Positions 1 through 6,819 of a stretch of 64,000 bases of DNA are shown here, piece after piece. This DNA comes from Lentzea sp. NBRC 105346 (GTDB lineage: Bacteria; Actinomycetota; Actinomycetes; Mycobacteriales; Pseudonocardiaceae), in contig NZ_BSTQ01000003.1 of assembly GCF_030269605.1 (NCBI RefSeq), positions 62,001 through 126,000 of the forward strand, given 5' to 3'. Numbering within the stretch: the stretch's first letter is position 1; each line of letters starts with the position of its first letter. The position numbers and the translations under genes were made by a program. The notes under the pieces were generated by a model. The model worked only from the letters and a program-made list of their open reading frames with translations, did no database searches and was not told where the DNA came from.

Positions 1-143
1 GCACGCACGGCGAGGTCGACGGGGTTCACGCCCGCCGCACCCACCTTGACCAGCACCTGCCCGGCGCCGGGTGCCGGCTTCGGGACATCGGCGAGCTGGA
101 GAACGTTCGGGTCACCGGTCTGGTTCTGAGTGCTGATTCGCAT
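1..143 (-). CDS. MDR-superfamily quinone oxidoreductase, N-terminal fragment
   Basis: Only the first 47 or so residues are inside the window; the rest lies beyond base 1. The translation starts MRISTQNQTGDPNVLQLADV and continues with a PKPAPGAGQVLVKVGAAGVNPVDLAV stretch. This is the usual opening of the zinc-independent medium-chain dehydrogenase/NADPH:quinone reductase family (GroES-like fold), which reduces quinones or enones with NADPH in the cytosol. An in-frame ATG three codons upstream (150-152) is an alternative start. The gene is divergent from the HxlR regulator, with 66 bp between them. That layout is typical of a redox regulator controlling its oxidoreductase. The family is clear from the motif; the substrate is not known. 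Confidence 0.65.
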   Translation of the reverse strand, partial: MRISTQNQTGDPNVLQLADVPKPAPGAGQVLVKVGAAGVNPVDLAVR

Positions 144-181
144 GGCGATCATCTTGCGGAAAGCGCTGCAGATGCGTAAGT

Positions 182-209
182 AGGCACCTTTGAGGTATAT
201 AGGTACCTT
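182..209. promoter_or_regulatory. Direct repeat, candidate HxlR operator
   Basis: AGGCACCTT (182-190) and AGGTACCTT (201-209) are direct repeats 19 bp apart, about two helical turns. The second contains the palindrome AGGTACCT. They lie in the divergent intergenic region, ending directly at the GTG of the HxlR gene, so a bound regulator would block its own start and the oxidoreductase promoter. The repeats are seen; regulator binding is inferred. Confidence 0.45.
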
Positions 210-602
210 GTGGAAACCAACCAGCTCAGCAGGGTCGACGCCTACCTCCGCCACTGTGCGTCCCGCACCGTGCTGGAGACCGTGGCGAACAAGTGGGCGG
301 TCCTGCTCGTGGGCACGCTCTCGCACGGGACGCTGCGGTTCGGCGAGCTGCGCCGCCGGCTCGACGGGATCACCCAGAAGAGCCTGACGCAGAGCCTGCG
401 CGTGCTGGAGCGCGACGGAATGGTCGTGCGCACGGTCTACCCGACAATCCCGCCGCGCGTCGAGTACTCGCTCAGCCCGCTCGGGCACAGCGTCGCCGAC
501 CTGATGGCCGGAATCCGCAGCTGGTCCGAGCAGCACCTGCTGGAGATCCTGGCGGCGCGCGAGGCCTACGACAGCCGGCCGGCACCCGCGCCGGTGAGCT
601 GA
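210..602 (+). CDS. HxlR-family winged-helix transcriptional regulator
   Basis: 130 residues, the usual HxlR length. The protein shows the family order: an N-terminal cysteine (Cys16), then ANKWAVLLVGTL, then LRFGELRRRLDGITQKSLTQSLRVLERDGMVVR, then the wing with PPRVEYSLSPLG. HxlR proteins are dimeric DNA-binding regulators that often sense aldehydes, quinones or oxidants through the conserved Cys. The start is the GTG directly after the direct repeat at 182-209; no strong ribosome site is visible, so the mRNA may be nearly leaderless. The 3' end overlaps the convergent DinB-like gene by 37 bp. The divergent quinone reductase is the likely target. Confidence 0.85.
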   Translation: METNQLSRVDAYLRHCASRTVLETVANKWAVLLVGTLSHGTLRFGELRRRLDGITQKSLTQSLRVLERDGMVVRTVYPTIPPRVEYSLSPLGHSVADLMAGIRSWSEQHLLEILAAREAYDSRPAPAPVS

Positions 603-1102
603 TCCGCGCGCAGGTAGAGGTCGCGCAGCAGCGCGATCTCGGACATGTGGTGGATCCCCTCGCGGTTGATGTGCAGCACGAGCGTGGCGAACGGATATTC
701 GGCGTATGGTCCCTCGGCCTCACCGCACGGCCGCTCGAGGTCCGCGGTGCGCACGCCGTCGATCCAGTGCCCGTACGCCTCGTCGAGCTGTCGCAACGCT
801 TCCCCGGCCGTCGTCGCGTACTTCCAGGTCAGGTAGTCCGCGGGCGGCGCACCGAAATGCGCCGCCGCGCGTGCCCCGAAAACGCCGACGATCAGGTGCG
901 CCAGGCGCCACGCGATCGTCGTGACCGGCGCGGGCGTCGGTTCGGGGTACTCGAAGTCGACCTTCCCGTCCGGGTGGACCGTCCACTTGTCGGTGACGGG
1001 CGCCCAGAAGTACTCGTCGTCGGTCAGACCGTCGAGCCTCGGCCGCGCCTGCGCCCGCCAGTGCCAGTCGAGCTGTTCAACGAGTTCCTTGTTCCAGTCC
1101 AT
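566..1102 (-). CDS. DinB-family (DUF664-like) four-helix protein
   Basis: 178 residues from ATG 1102 (MDWNKELVEQLDWHW). DinB-like proteins are four-helix bundles with a three-histidine metal site; some are thiol transferases (bacillithiol/mycothiol S-transferases). Candidate metal ligands are the His in WRLAHLIVGVFGA and the pair in INREGIHHMSEIALLRDLYL near the C-terminus, a common DinB motif. A start at 1132 is possible but has no better ribosome site and would add ten residues not typical of the family. The gene is convergent with the HxlR gene and overlaps its last 37 bp. The substrate is unknown. Confidence 0.7.
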   Translation of the reverse strand: MDWNKELVEQLDWHWRAQARPRLDGLTDDEYFWAPVTDKWTVHPDGKVDFEYPEPTPAPVTTIAWRLAHLIVGVFGARAAAHFGAPPADYLTWKYATTAGEALRQLDEAYGHWIDGVRTADLERPCGEAEGPYAEYPFATLVLHINREGIHHMSEIALLRDLYLRADQLTGAGAGRLS

Positions 1103-1142
1103 GGTTCGGACCGTAGACCGGAACAAGGACAACCACAGTCCG

Positions 1143-3368
1143 CTATGGCAGGCCCCAATACCGCTTGCTGTTTGAACCAGCCGGTTCGACGGCGAGCTCG
1201 GGGTTCGTCCCCTTCGTGATGATCACGACCTCGGCGTTCTTCGCGAGCGTGACGGTGAGGGTGCCGTCCGCGTTCTGCTGGAACGGCACGGAGTTGCCGC
1301 TCGGCAGCTCGCGCACGTCGAACGGTCCCGCGAGGTTGCCTGGATGCAGCCGCAGCGGTTCGCCCGCGAGGCTCTTCACCCGGATCCACTGCGTCTTGCC
1401 GCCCTTGCGGACCGCGCTGATCTCGAACGCACCTTCGGTCCGCACGTTGTGCAGCGTCACGCTCGCCCACGCCGCGGGCACCGCCGGGAAGACGCGCACG
1501 ATGCCACCCCAGCTCTGCACGAGCATGTCGTGCATCGTCTGCGCGCCGGACAGCGGCGTCTCGATGACCGGCCCGCTCTCCTTGTACATCGTGTTGGGCT
1601 GAACGTACTTGTCCAGCAACGTGACCAACTGCCCGCGCGCCTTGTCGCCGTCGCCGAGCAGCGCGTACATCGAGCCGGAGCCGGTGAACGTGTAGCCCTG
1701 CTGCGCGCCGGTGAAGCTGAGCCAGTGCTTGAGCGACGTGGTGAGCGCGGTGCGGTTGGCGCTGTTCGTCGTGACGTCCAGCTCGTAGAGCGGGTAGAAC
1801 CACAGCAGGTGCGAGTAGTGCCGGTGCGACTTGGTGAGCTTGACGTCCGCGCCGATCCAGAAGCCCTGGGTGCTGTCCTGCGGCGGTTTCGTCAGGTTGT
1901 CCATGACGTCACGCCACTTCGACAACAGCGGGTCGTTCAGGCCGAGCCGCTGGTTGATCGCGATGAGCGTACGGCAGCCCCAGTGCAGCAACGCCAGGTC
2001 GTAGTTGCAGTCCTTTGTGGACGCGTACTCGGGCGAGAACGTCTTGGGCAGGTGGTAGACGCCCTTGCTGTCCTTGGTGAGGAAGTGCAGGTGGTAGTTG
2101 ACCGCGCGGCGCAGTGACGGGAAGACGAAGTCCCTCAGCTTGGCGTCGTCCATGCTGTGCCGGTAGGTCAGGTATGCGTTGTGCAAGGCCCACAACAGGT
2201 TTCCGCACTCCGGGTCGCCGTCGGCGCCGGGCTGCGCGACGTTGCCGCGGAGGTCCTCCTGCGTCGTGCGGGCGATCCCCATGGAGTCGCCGCGGTACTG
2301 GCTCGGGACGTTCGCGATGAGGTTGTCGCGTTCCTTCTCCAGGGAGTAGGACAGGGAGTCCAGCTCCTTGTGGTTCGTGGCGTTGAGGATCCAGTACTCG
2401 AGCTGCACGTTGAGGTTCCACCACGTGCCGGGCCACGGCGTCGGCTCCAGCCACGGCCCACACGTGCCGAGAACGGGCTTGTCGCGACGGGTGGCACTGG
2501 CCAGCTTGTACAGCTGGATCCAGTAGAAACTCTCCATCCTGGTGTCCGCGACCGACACGAAACTCTTGGGATAGAAGGCGTTCCACCAGTCCGTGTGCTC
2601 CTTGCGCAGCAGCGGGTTCGTGGTGGCCTCGCTCAGGGTCTGCGTCGCCTTGGCGTTCGCCGTCTTGTCGGGGAACGTGTGCGCGACCGTGGCGTAGAAG
2701 GTGTTGTTCTGGATCTGCCACTTGGTGACGGTCTGGCCGCCGGCCACGAGGTCCTGGGTGCACGTCGTCCCGCTGACCTTCGGATCCGGGTTGGTCTTGA
2801 GGCCGTCCGGCGCGGGCTTGAAGTCCAGCCGCGGACTGCGCGCCTTCGAGGGCGTGAACGTCCAGGCGACCTTCTCGTTGCCCGACTTGACCGTCGCGGT
2901 GACGACCAGGACGTCTCGCTCCGCGTGCACGTAGGCGCTGAGGTTGAGCACGCCGTTGGCGGTCGTGACGGTGCCGGTCAGCTCGGCGTTGTGGAGACTC
3001 AGCCGCAGGTCGACGTCCGTGACGTTCCCCGTGGTGTTGAGCGTGAAGTACCCGATCGGCAGCCGCGCGTTGCCGAAGTTCGTCCCGCCGGTCCCCTGGT
3101 GGTCACGCACCCTGGAGTCGCCGATCTTGAACGCCAGCTTGGTGCCGATCCGGTAGACGGCGGCGCCGAGGCCACCGTTGCCGAGGAACGGTCCCTGGTA
3201 GAAGGTCGTCGGCATGTTCTGCCAGACGGGGTCCAGACCTCCGAGGTAAGCACCCCAGTTGACGCGATCGTCGATGCCGATCGCGGCCTGGGCGGTCGAG
3301 GTGGTTGACAGCGCGATCGCGCCCGCAGCCGTGCCGGCGAACAGGGTGCGGCGGGAAAAGGTCGGCAT
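1143..3368 (-). CDS. Secreted GH95-like glycoside hydrolase (Tat signal)
   Basis: 741 residues. The N-terminus has a twin-arginine motif (SRRTLFAG, residues 5-12) and a hydrophobic stretch ending TAQAA, so Tat export is likely. The body fits GH95 (alpha-L-fucosidase/galactosidase, inverting). The segment NLNVQLEYW matches the family's NxNxQxxYW site, whose two Asn act with an Asp and a Glu. HRHYSHLLWFYP matches the HRHxSHL signature, and IVRVFPAVPAAW matches the C-terminal beta domain. The gene is divergent from the yqeB-tetR operon across a shared control region (promoter at 3413-3442 with perfect -35 TTGACA). The exact sugar substrate cannot be read from the sequence. Confidence 0.75.
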   Translation of the reverse strand: MPTFSRRTLFAGTAAGAIALSTTSTAQAAIGIDDRVNWGAYLGGLDPVWQNMPTTFYQGPFLGNGGLGAAVYRIGTKLAFKIGDSRVRDHQGTGGTNFGNARLPIGYFTLNTTGNVTDVDLRLSLHNAELTGTVTTANGVLNLSAYVHAERDVLVVTATVKSGNEKVAWTFTPSKARSPRLDFKPAPDGLKTNPDPKVSGTTCTQDLVAGGQTVTKWQIQNNTFYATVAHTFPDKTANAKATQTLSEATTNPLLRKEHTDWWNAFYPKSFVSVADTRMESFYWIQLYKLASATRRDKPVLGTCGPWLEPTPWPGTWWNLNVQLEYWILNATNHKELDSLSYSLEKERDNLIANVPSQYRGDSMGIARTTQEDLRGNVAQPGADGDPECGNLLWALHNAYLTYRHSMDDAKLRDFVFPSLRRAVNYHLHFLTKDSKGVYHLPKTFSPEYASTKDCNYDLALLHWGCRTLIAINQRLGLNDPLLSKWRDVMDNLTKPPQDSTQGFWIGADVKLTKSHRHYSHLLWFYPLYELDVTTNSANRTALTTSLKHWLSFTGAQQGYTFTGSGSMYALLGDGDKARGQLVTLLDKYVQPNTMYKESGPVIETPLSGAQTMHDMLVQSWGGIVRVFPAVPAAWASVTLHNVRTEGAFEISAVRKGGKTQWIRVKSLAGEPLRLHPGNLAGPFDVRELPSGNSVPFQQNADGTLTVTLAKNAEVVIITKGTNPELAVEPAGSNSKRYWGLP

Positions 3369-3412
3369 TGACCGCTCCTCTCTCGGAAGCGGCGGCCCGA
3401 CGAGTCATCGGA

Positions 3413-3466
3413 TGTGTAGTCCTTCTGGCGGTTCCCTGTCAATAAACCGAGCGCTCGGTCTAATAT
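3413..3466. promoter_or_regulatory. Divergent promoter region with TetR-type palindrome
   Basis: A perfect 14-bp palindrome ACCGAGCGCTCGGT lies at 3446-3459. For the rightward yqeB gene it falls between a weak -35 (TGTCAA, 3437-3442) and a strong -10 (TAATAT, 3461-3466). That -10 is 7 bp from the GTG at 3474, so the mRNA is probably leaderless. On the minus strand TTGACA (3442-3437) and TACACA (3418-3413), spaced 18 bp, form the promoter of the glycosidase, with the palindrome just upstream. One TetR dimer here could repress yqeB-tetR directly and influence the glycosidase. Promoters and palindrome are seen; binding is inferred. Confidence 0.65.
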
Positions 3467-3473
3467 TGCTTCC

Positions 3474-4124
3474 GTGACAACCGTGAGGGAGAGCGCGGCG
3501 GTCCGGTACGGCATCTGGGTGCTGTGCCCGGCGCTGGGGGCGCTAGTGCTGTGGGGGCTGACATCCATTGCCGCATGGGTGGCGGATCTTCGATGGTTTC
3601 CGTTCCAGGGCGTGTTCGAGCTGGTGGCGTCCATCCCGTCGCCGTATCGGGTCCTGGGCGCGCTGACGCTGGGCGTCGTGCTCGGATTGGCGTTGGCCTT
3701 CCTCTGGGCCGTGGACATGCTTTCGGTGACCGTGTCCCCTACCGAGGTCGTGCTACAGCGGGACGACAAGCGGCAGTCGTTCACCTCTGTACGTTCTGCC
3801 TACGTCGACGGCAAACACTTGGTACTACTGGACTCTTCCGACGCGGAGCTGGCGCGTGAGCCCTCCGACCTCGCTGCCGCCGATCTGCAGGCGGCGTTCT
3901 CGGCGCACGGCTACTCGTGGCTGTCCGCCGATCCGTTCACCGACTCGTACCGCATGTGGGTCGACCACGCCCCCGACCTGCCGGCCGAGGTGAACTCACT
4001 GCTCAGGGAACGTCTCGCAGCCGTGCGCAAGTCATCGGACGACGTCGGGCTGCTGTCCGCCGAACTGCGCAAACACGGCGTCTACGTGCGTGACGTGAAG
4101 AAGCGCCAGTACTGGCGGACGTGA
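3474..4124 (+). CDS. YqeB-like two-TM membrane protein with PH-like domain
   Basis: 216 residues with two N-terminal membrane helices (about residues 12-35 and 60-85). A soluble part follows that begins LSVTVSPTEVVLQRDDKRQSFTSVRSAYVDGKHLVLLD, which resembles a bacterial PH-like beta barrel. This layout is that of the YqeB family, whose function is unknown. The GTG start is 7 bp after the -10 hexamer, consistent with leaderless translation. The stop overlaps the start of the next gene by one base (TGATG), so the pair is translationally coupled with the TetR regulator. Confidence 0.6.
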   Translation: MTTVRESAAVRYGIWVLCPALGALVLWGLTSIAAWVADLRWFPFQGVFELVASIPSPYRVLGALTLGVVLGLALAFLWAVDMLSVTVSPTEVVLQRDDKRQSFTSVRSAYVDGKHLVLLDSSDAELAREPSDLAAADLQAAFSAHGYSWLSADPFTDSYRMWVDHAPDLPAEVNSLLRERLAAVRKSSDDVGLLSAELRKHGVYVRDVKKRQYWRT

Positions 4125-4699
4125 TGCGCACCGTCGACCCGGTCAGACACTCGGCGAAGCGCCGCCACATCATCGACACCGCGGCCGGTTGCTTCGCGGT
4201 GAAGGGTTTCGAACGCACCACCGTCGCGGAGATCTGCACTGCCGCGGGCATCAGCACGGGCAGCCTGTTCCACTACTTCCCGTCCAAGAAGGCCATCTTC
4301 CGCGCGATCTTCGAGCAGGACGGTCTCGACAACGCTCGGGTGCTGTCCTCGGCTTCCGGCTGGGCCGGCGTGCTGTCCGTGATCGACCATCTGGTCGCGC
4401 CTCTGGCCGACCGCGCGGTCGCCGGCCTGGTGGTCGAGCTCGTCGCCCAGGCCGGCCGCGATCCCTCGCTGGCCGCGTTGGTGGTGCAGAACGAACTGGC
4501 GCTGCGCGACGGGTTGGCGACGCTGCTTTCGTCGTGCGACATCGATCCGTCGGTACCGCCGGTGACCGCCGCGAGTTGGATCCAGGGTCTGGTGGACGGC
4601 CTGTACAGCCGGACCAGCCTGGATCCGTCGTTCGACCCGGCAGAGCAGGTGCCGGTACTGAAGCAGATCGTGACCCGCTTCCTGCGTCCTACGAGCTGA
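4124..4699 (+). CDS. TetR/AcrR-family transcriptional regulator
   Basis: 191 residues. The N-terminal HTH reads RHIIDTAAGCFAVKGFERTTVAEI, then AAGISTGSLFHYFPSKKAIFRAIFE, the classical TetR DNA-binding signature. The C-terminal ligand-binding part is divergent (TetR_C-like) with no recognisable ligand. ATG 4124 overlaps the yqeB stop; a GTG one codon upstream is the alternative. It very probably binds the palindrome at 3446-3459 and autoregulates. The 3' end overlaps the convergent cyclase-like gene by 11 bp. Confidence 0.88.
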   Translation: MRTVDPVRHSAKRRHIIDTAAGCFAVKGFERTTVAEICTAAGISTGSLFHYFPSKKAIFRAIFEQDGLDNARVLSSASGWAGVLSVIDHLVAPLADRAVAGLVVELVAQAGRDPSLAALVVQNELALRDGLATLLSSCDIDPSVPPVTAASWIQGLVDGLYSRTSLDPSFDPAEQVPVLKQIVTRFLRPTS

Positions 4700-5297
4700 G
4701 CACCCAACCGCGGTAGACGTTGCCGTTGCGGTCGTCCTTGCGCCGAATCGGTTCGAAGCGAATCGCCTCGCCGGCGAAGTACTGCAGCACGACGGTCCGG
4801 TAGATGTCGTCGGAGATGACCAGCAGCAGGGGCGAGTCGACCTCGTCGAACCTCTTGACCTCACGTGATTCGAGCAACCGGAACGCCGAGTCGAGCGCCT
4901 CTCCGAACGGCCCTCTGCCGTCGTCGTGCACCTCGCCCGCGTGCAACACCGCCCGCAGCCGCAGCGGACTGCGCAACTCGCTCTCCACCTCGCCGGCGAG
5001 CAGCTCACGCAGCTTCGGGATCATCGTGCCGAGCACCAGGGTCTTCGGCACCTCGTCGAGCGGCCGGATCAACGCGAGAATCCCGTCCCCGCGGTCCACG
5101 AGCGGATCGCAGTAGTGCGGCTTGATGCCACACGACTCGAACGCGTCCCCGACCAGCCGGTACATCAACGCCCGGCCGACTTCCTTCTCACCGTTGGTCC
5201 ACTTGGTGGACCCCATCGCGTCCACCGAGAAGATCGTTCTGTAGCCCTGCCACTTACCGCGCGAAGGGCTGCGACCCGGTTTGGTGTTCGTGGCCAT
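4689..5297 (-). CDS. Class III nucleotide cyclase-like protein, single domain
   Basis: 202 residues, one compact domain with no receiver, membrane or HAMP part. It keeps the class III cyclase layout. The sequence FSVDAMGST (Asp26) is at the first metal-Asp site. VDRGDGILAL (Asp71) is at the second. LRAVLHAGEV is followed by GPFGEALDSAFRLL (Asp135, Arg140), where canonical cyclases have an Asn and an Arg for catalysis. The purine-specifying residues are not recognisable, so activity and base choice are open. ATG 5297 is preceded by a strong GGAGGAGG ribosome site. The gene is downstream of an XRE regulator and a DUF397 gene on the same strand, and has the same palindrome in its promoter (5334-5345). 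Small stand-alone cyclases of this kind occur in signalling and phage-defence contexts; nothing here proves either. Confidence 0.6.
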   Translation of the reverse strand: MATNTKPGRSPSRGKWQGYRTIFSVDAMGSTKWTNGEKEVGRALMYRLVGDAFESCGIKPHYCDPLVDRGDGILALIRPLDEVPKTLVLGTMIPKLRELLAGEVESELRSPLRLRAVLHAGEVHDDGRGPFGEALDSAFRLLESREVKRFDEVDSPLLLVISDDIYRTVVLQYFAGEAIRFEPIRRKDDRNGNVYRGWVLSS

Positions 5298-5333
5298 GTC
5301 CCCTCCTCCGCCACGCTGCGGCAGTTAGCATTC

Positions 5334-5345
5334 TGCCACATGGCA
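5334..5345. promoter_or_regulatory. TGCCA-N2-TGGCA palindrome upstream of cyclase-like gene
   Basis: TGCCACATGGCA lies 37 bp upstream of the ATG at 5297, in the promoter region. The reverse complement of the same 12-mer is found at 6303-6314 before the XRE gene, and related sites occur at 6289, 6363 and 6718. It is the probable operator of the XRE regulator at 5399-6256. Confidence 0.6.
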
Positions 5346-5398
5346 CTAGGGTAACAGGCACAGTGACCAACGTCATAGCTGAAGTTGGCAAATAGCGA

Positions 5399-6256
5399 TC
5401 AACCAGGCAACTGTCCGAGCAGCCGGTCGATCAGCTTGACCGAGTCCTCCTCGGACAGGGCGATCTTCTCGAGCTCCGCGAAGATCGCGACATACTCGGC
5501 GGTCTCCTCGCTGCTCTCCTCGATCAGCTTGTCCTGGTAGGGCAGCTCGATGACCATCGCGTAGTCGTCTTCCTGCTCGGTGAGCTGGAAGATCTCGAAC
5601 GATGCGCCCAGCCCGCGGTGCCGTCCGGCCGTGAAGGGCACCACCTGGACGGTGACGTTGTCCTTCGCCGCGATCTCCTTGAGGTGCTGGAGTTGGTCAC
5701 GCATGATCGACTCGTTGCCGATCAGCCGGCGGAGCACCGACTCGTCGAGGATGAAGTAGCACTCCGGCCCGTCCCCGAGCAGCTGCTTCTGCCGCTCCAA
5801 GCGGACTTCGACGCCACGGCTCACCTTTTCCGGAGACTCACCGAAGGACTCGACAACGGCCGTGGCGTAGTCACGTGTCTGCAGCAAACCCGGGATGATC
5901 ATCTGCTGGAACTGCCGAATGCGAATCGCCGATGCCTCAAGCCCGATGAAGTTGAGGAACTTCGGAGAGAAGAAGTCCTTGTACTTGTGCCACCAAGCAC
6001 GCTGTTTGCTGGCACGCGCCATCTCCAGCAATTCATCGACGCGGGCATCATCGGTGACCTTGTAATGGAACAGCAGAGCCTTTAGATCGGTGATCGAAAT
6101 GCCGACCGGGCCATTCTCTATCCTGATCACCTTGGACATCGACCATTCGAGGGCGTCCGCGACGTCCTTCTGGGTCTGCCCGGCCGCGTCACGCATGAGC
6201 TTGAGCTCGGCTCGTAGCCGCCGCAGCTGACTGACCGGCGTGACTCCCCGAGGCAT
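5399..6256 (-). CDS. XRE-family regulator with DUF5753 (Scr1-type)
   Basis: 285 residues from ATG 6256 (MPRGVTPVSQLRRLRAELKL), chosen because GGAGG sits 6 bp upstream; an ATG at 6289 lacks a ribosome site. Residues of about 10-65 form a helix-turn-helix (AAGQTQKDVADALEWSMSKVIRIENG). The remainder is a DUF5753 effector domain: the IRQFQQMIIPGLLQTRDYA and VRLERQKQLL motifs, then VTVQVVPFTAGRHRGLGASFEIF. Such proteins are paired with DUF397 small proteins all over actinomycetes and control development or act like antitoxin regulators (WhiJ/Scr1 type). Here the DUF397 gene is upstream and a cyclase-like gene downstream, all on the same strand, with a repeated palindrome before each. Confidence 0.9.
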   Translation of the reverse strand: MPRGVTPVSQLRRLRAELKLMRDAAGQTQKDVADALEWSMSKVIRIENGPVGISITDLKALLFHYKVTDDARVDELLEMARASKQRAWWHKYKDFFSPKFLNFIGLEASAIRIRQFQQMIIPGLLQTRDYATAVVESFGESPEKVSRGVEVRLERQKQLLGDGPECYFILDESVLRRLIGNESIMRDQLQHLKEIAAKDNVTVQVVPFTAGRHRGLGASFEIFQLTEQEDDYAMVIELPYQDKLIEESSEETAEYVAIFAELEKIALSEEDSVKLIDRLLGQLPG

Positions 6257-6288
6257 GGGCCCTCCTGGTCCGTTGACATCGAGCGACA

Positions 6289-6374
6289 TGCCACGTGACG
6301 AGTGCCATGTGGCAAGTTGCGCGAGACCCTATCGCCTACCGGCAACCTACCACCAAGCGGGTCGCCACGTGGCG
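6289..6374. promoter_or_regulatory. Cluster of three palindromic operators before the XRE gene
   Basis: Three related sites lie within 86 bp. They are TGCCACGTGA (6289-6298), TGCCATGTGGCA (6303-6314) and the perfect palindrome CGCCACGTGGCG (6363-6374). The common core is GCCA-N2-TGGC. They precede the XRE gene start at 6256 and are the expected place for autoregulation. The same core recurs at 5334 and 6718 before the neighbouring genes. Confidence 0.6.
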
Positions 6375-6410
6375 TGAACTGAAGGTTCACCTAGGACCAC
6401 AGGGGCACGC

Positions 6411-6620
6411 TCAAGCCTCGCTCGTGCTCCCCAGGAACCTTTCCCAGGCCGGCCATCGGAAAACCAGCGACGCACCCTCGGCGTCCTTCGAATCGCGGAT
6501 GAACACAGTCCCGTCCGCGACCGCCAGCTCGACGCAACTGTCACTAGTGGTGGTGCTCGCCGAACTCTTCACCCAACGCAGTCCGGCGGGTTCTTCGTGC
6601 GCACTGTTCCGTCGGGCCAC
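6411..6620 (-). CDS. DUF397 small protein
   Basis: 69 residues from GTG 6620, preceded by GGGGAG five bases upstream; the longer ATG start at 6656 has no comparable ribosome site. The family pattern is complete: LRWVKSSAS near the start, then SCVELAVADGTVFIRDSKD, and a final FRWPAWERFLGS. DUF397 proteins are small partners of DUF5753 XRE regulators in actinomycetes and are thought to modulate or be controlled by them. The XRE gene follows on the same strand after 154 bp, which contains its own operators. Confidence 0.9.
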   Translation of the reverse strand: MARRNSAHEEPAGLRWVKSSASTTTSDSCVELAVADGTVFIRDSKDAEGASLVFRWPAWERFLGSTSEA

Positions 6621-6693
6621 GTGTACTCCCCGGTGTCTCACAAGCGGTCCAGACAACCGAGCGTATGTGCATTGTTAATAAGTCGACTACCGC

Positions 6694-6727
6694 CGTCAGA
6701 CTCAACTGACGACATAGGCCACATGGA
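6694..6727. promoter_or_regulatory. Inverted repeat and GCCACATGGA site upstream of DUF397 gene
   Basis: CGTCAG and CTGACG flank six bases (6694-6711). Seven bases on is GCCACATGGA (6718-6727), matching the GCCA-N2-TGG core found before the XRE and cyclase-like genes. It lies about 100 bp upstream of the DUF397 GTG. The sites are seen; their use by the XRE regulator is inferred. From 6728 to 6819 nothing else is recognised. Confidence 0.45.
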
Positions 6728-6819
6728 CTAGCGTCACAAGGGGCCAATCAGCGCGTCCACGCGGTTGCCGCCGTGGTGCGGAATTCGAACGTCCCGCGCG
6801 GGGCGCGGAGCGCGGACCC

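Noticed and set aside
4689-5297. A Pycsar defence system
   Set aside because: The cyclase-like protein has no TIR, transmembrane or other effector gene beside it; its neighbours are regulatory. Class III likeness alone is not enough.
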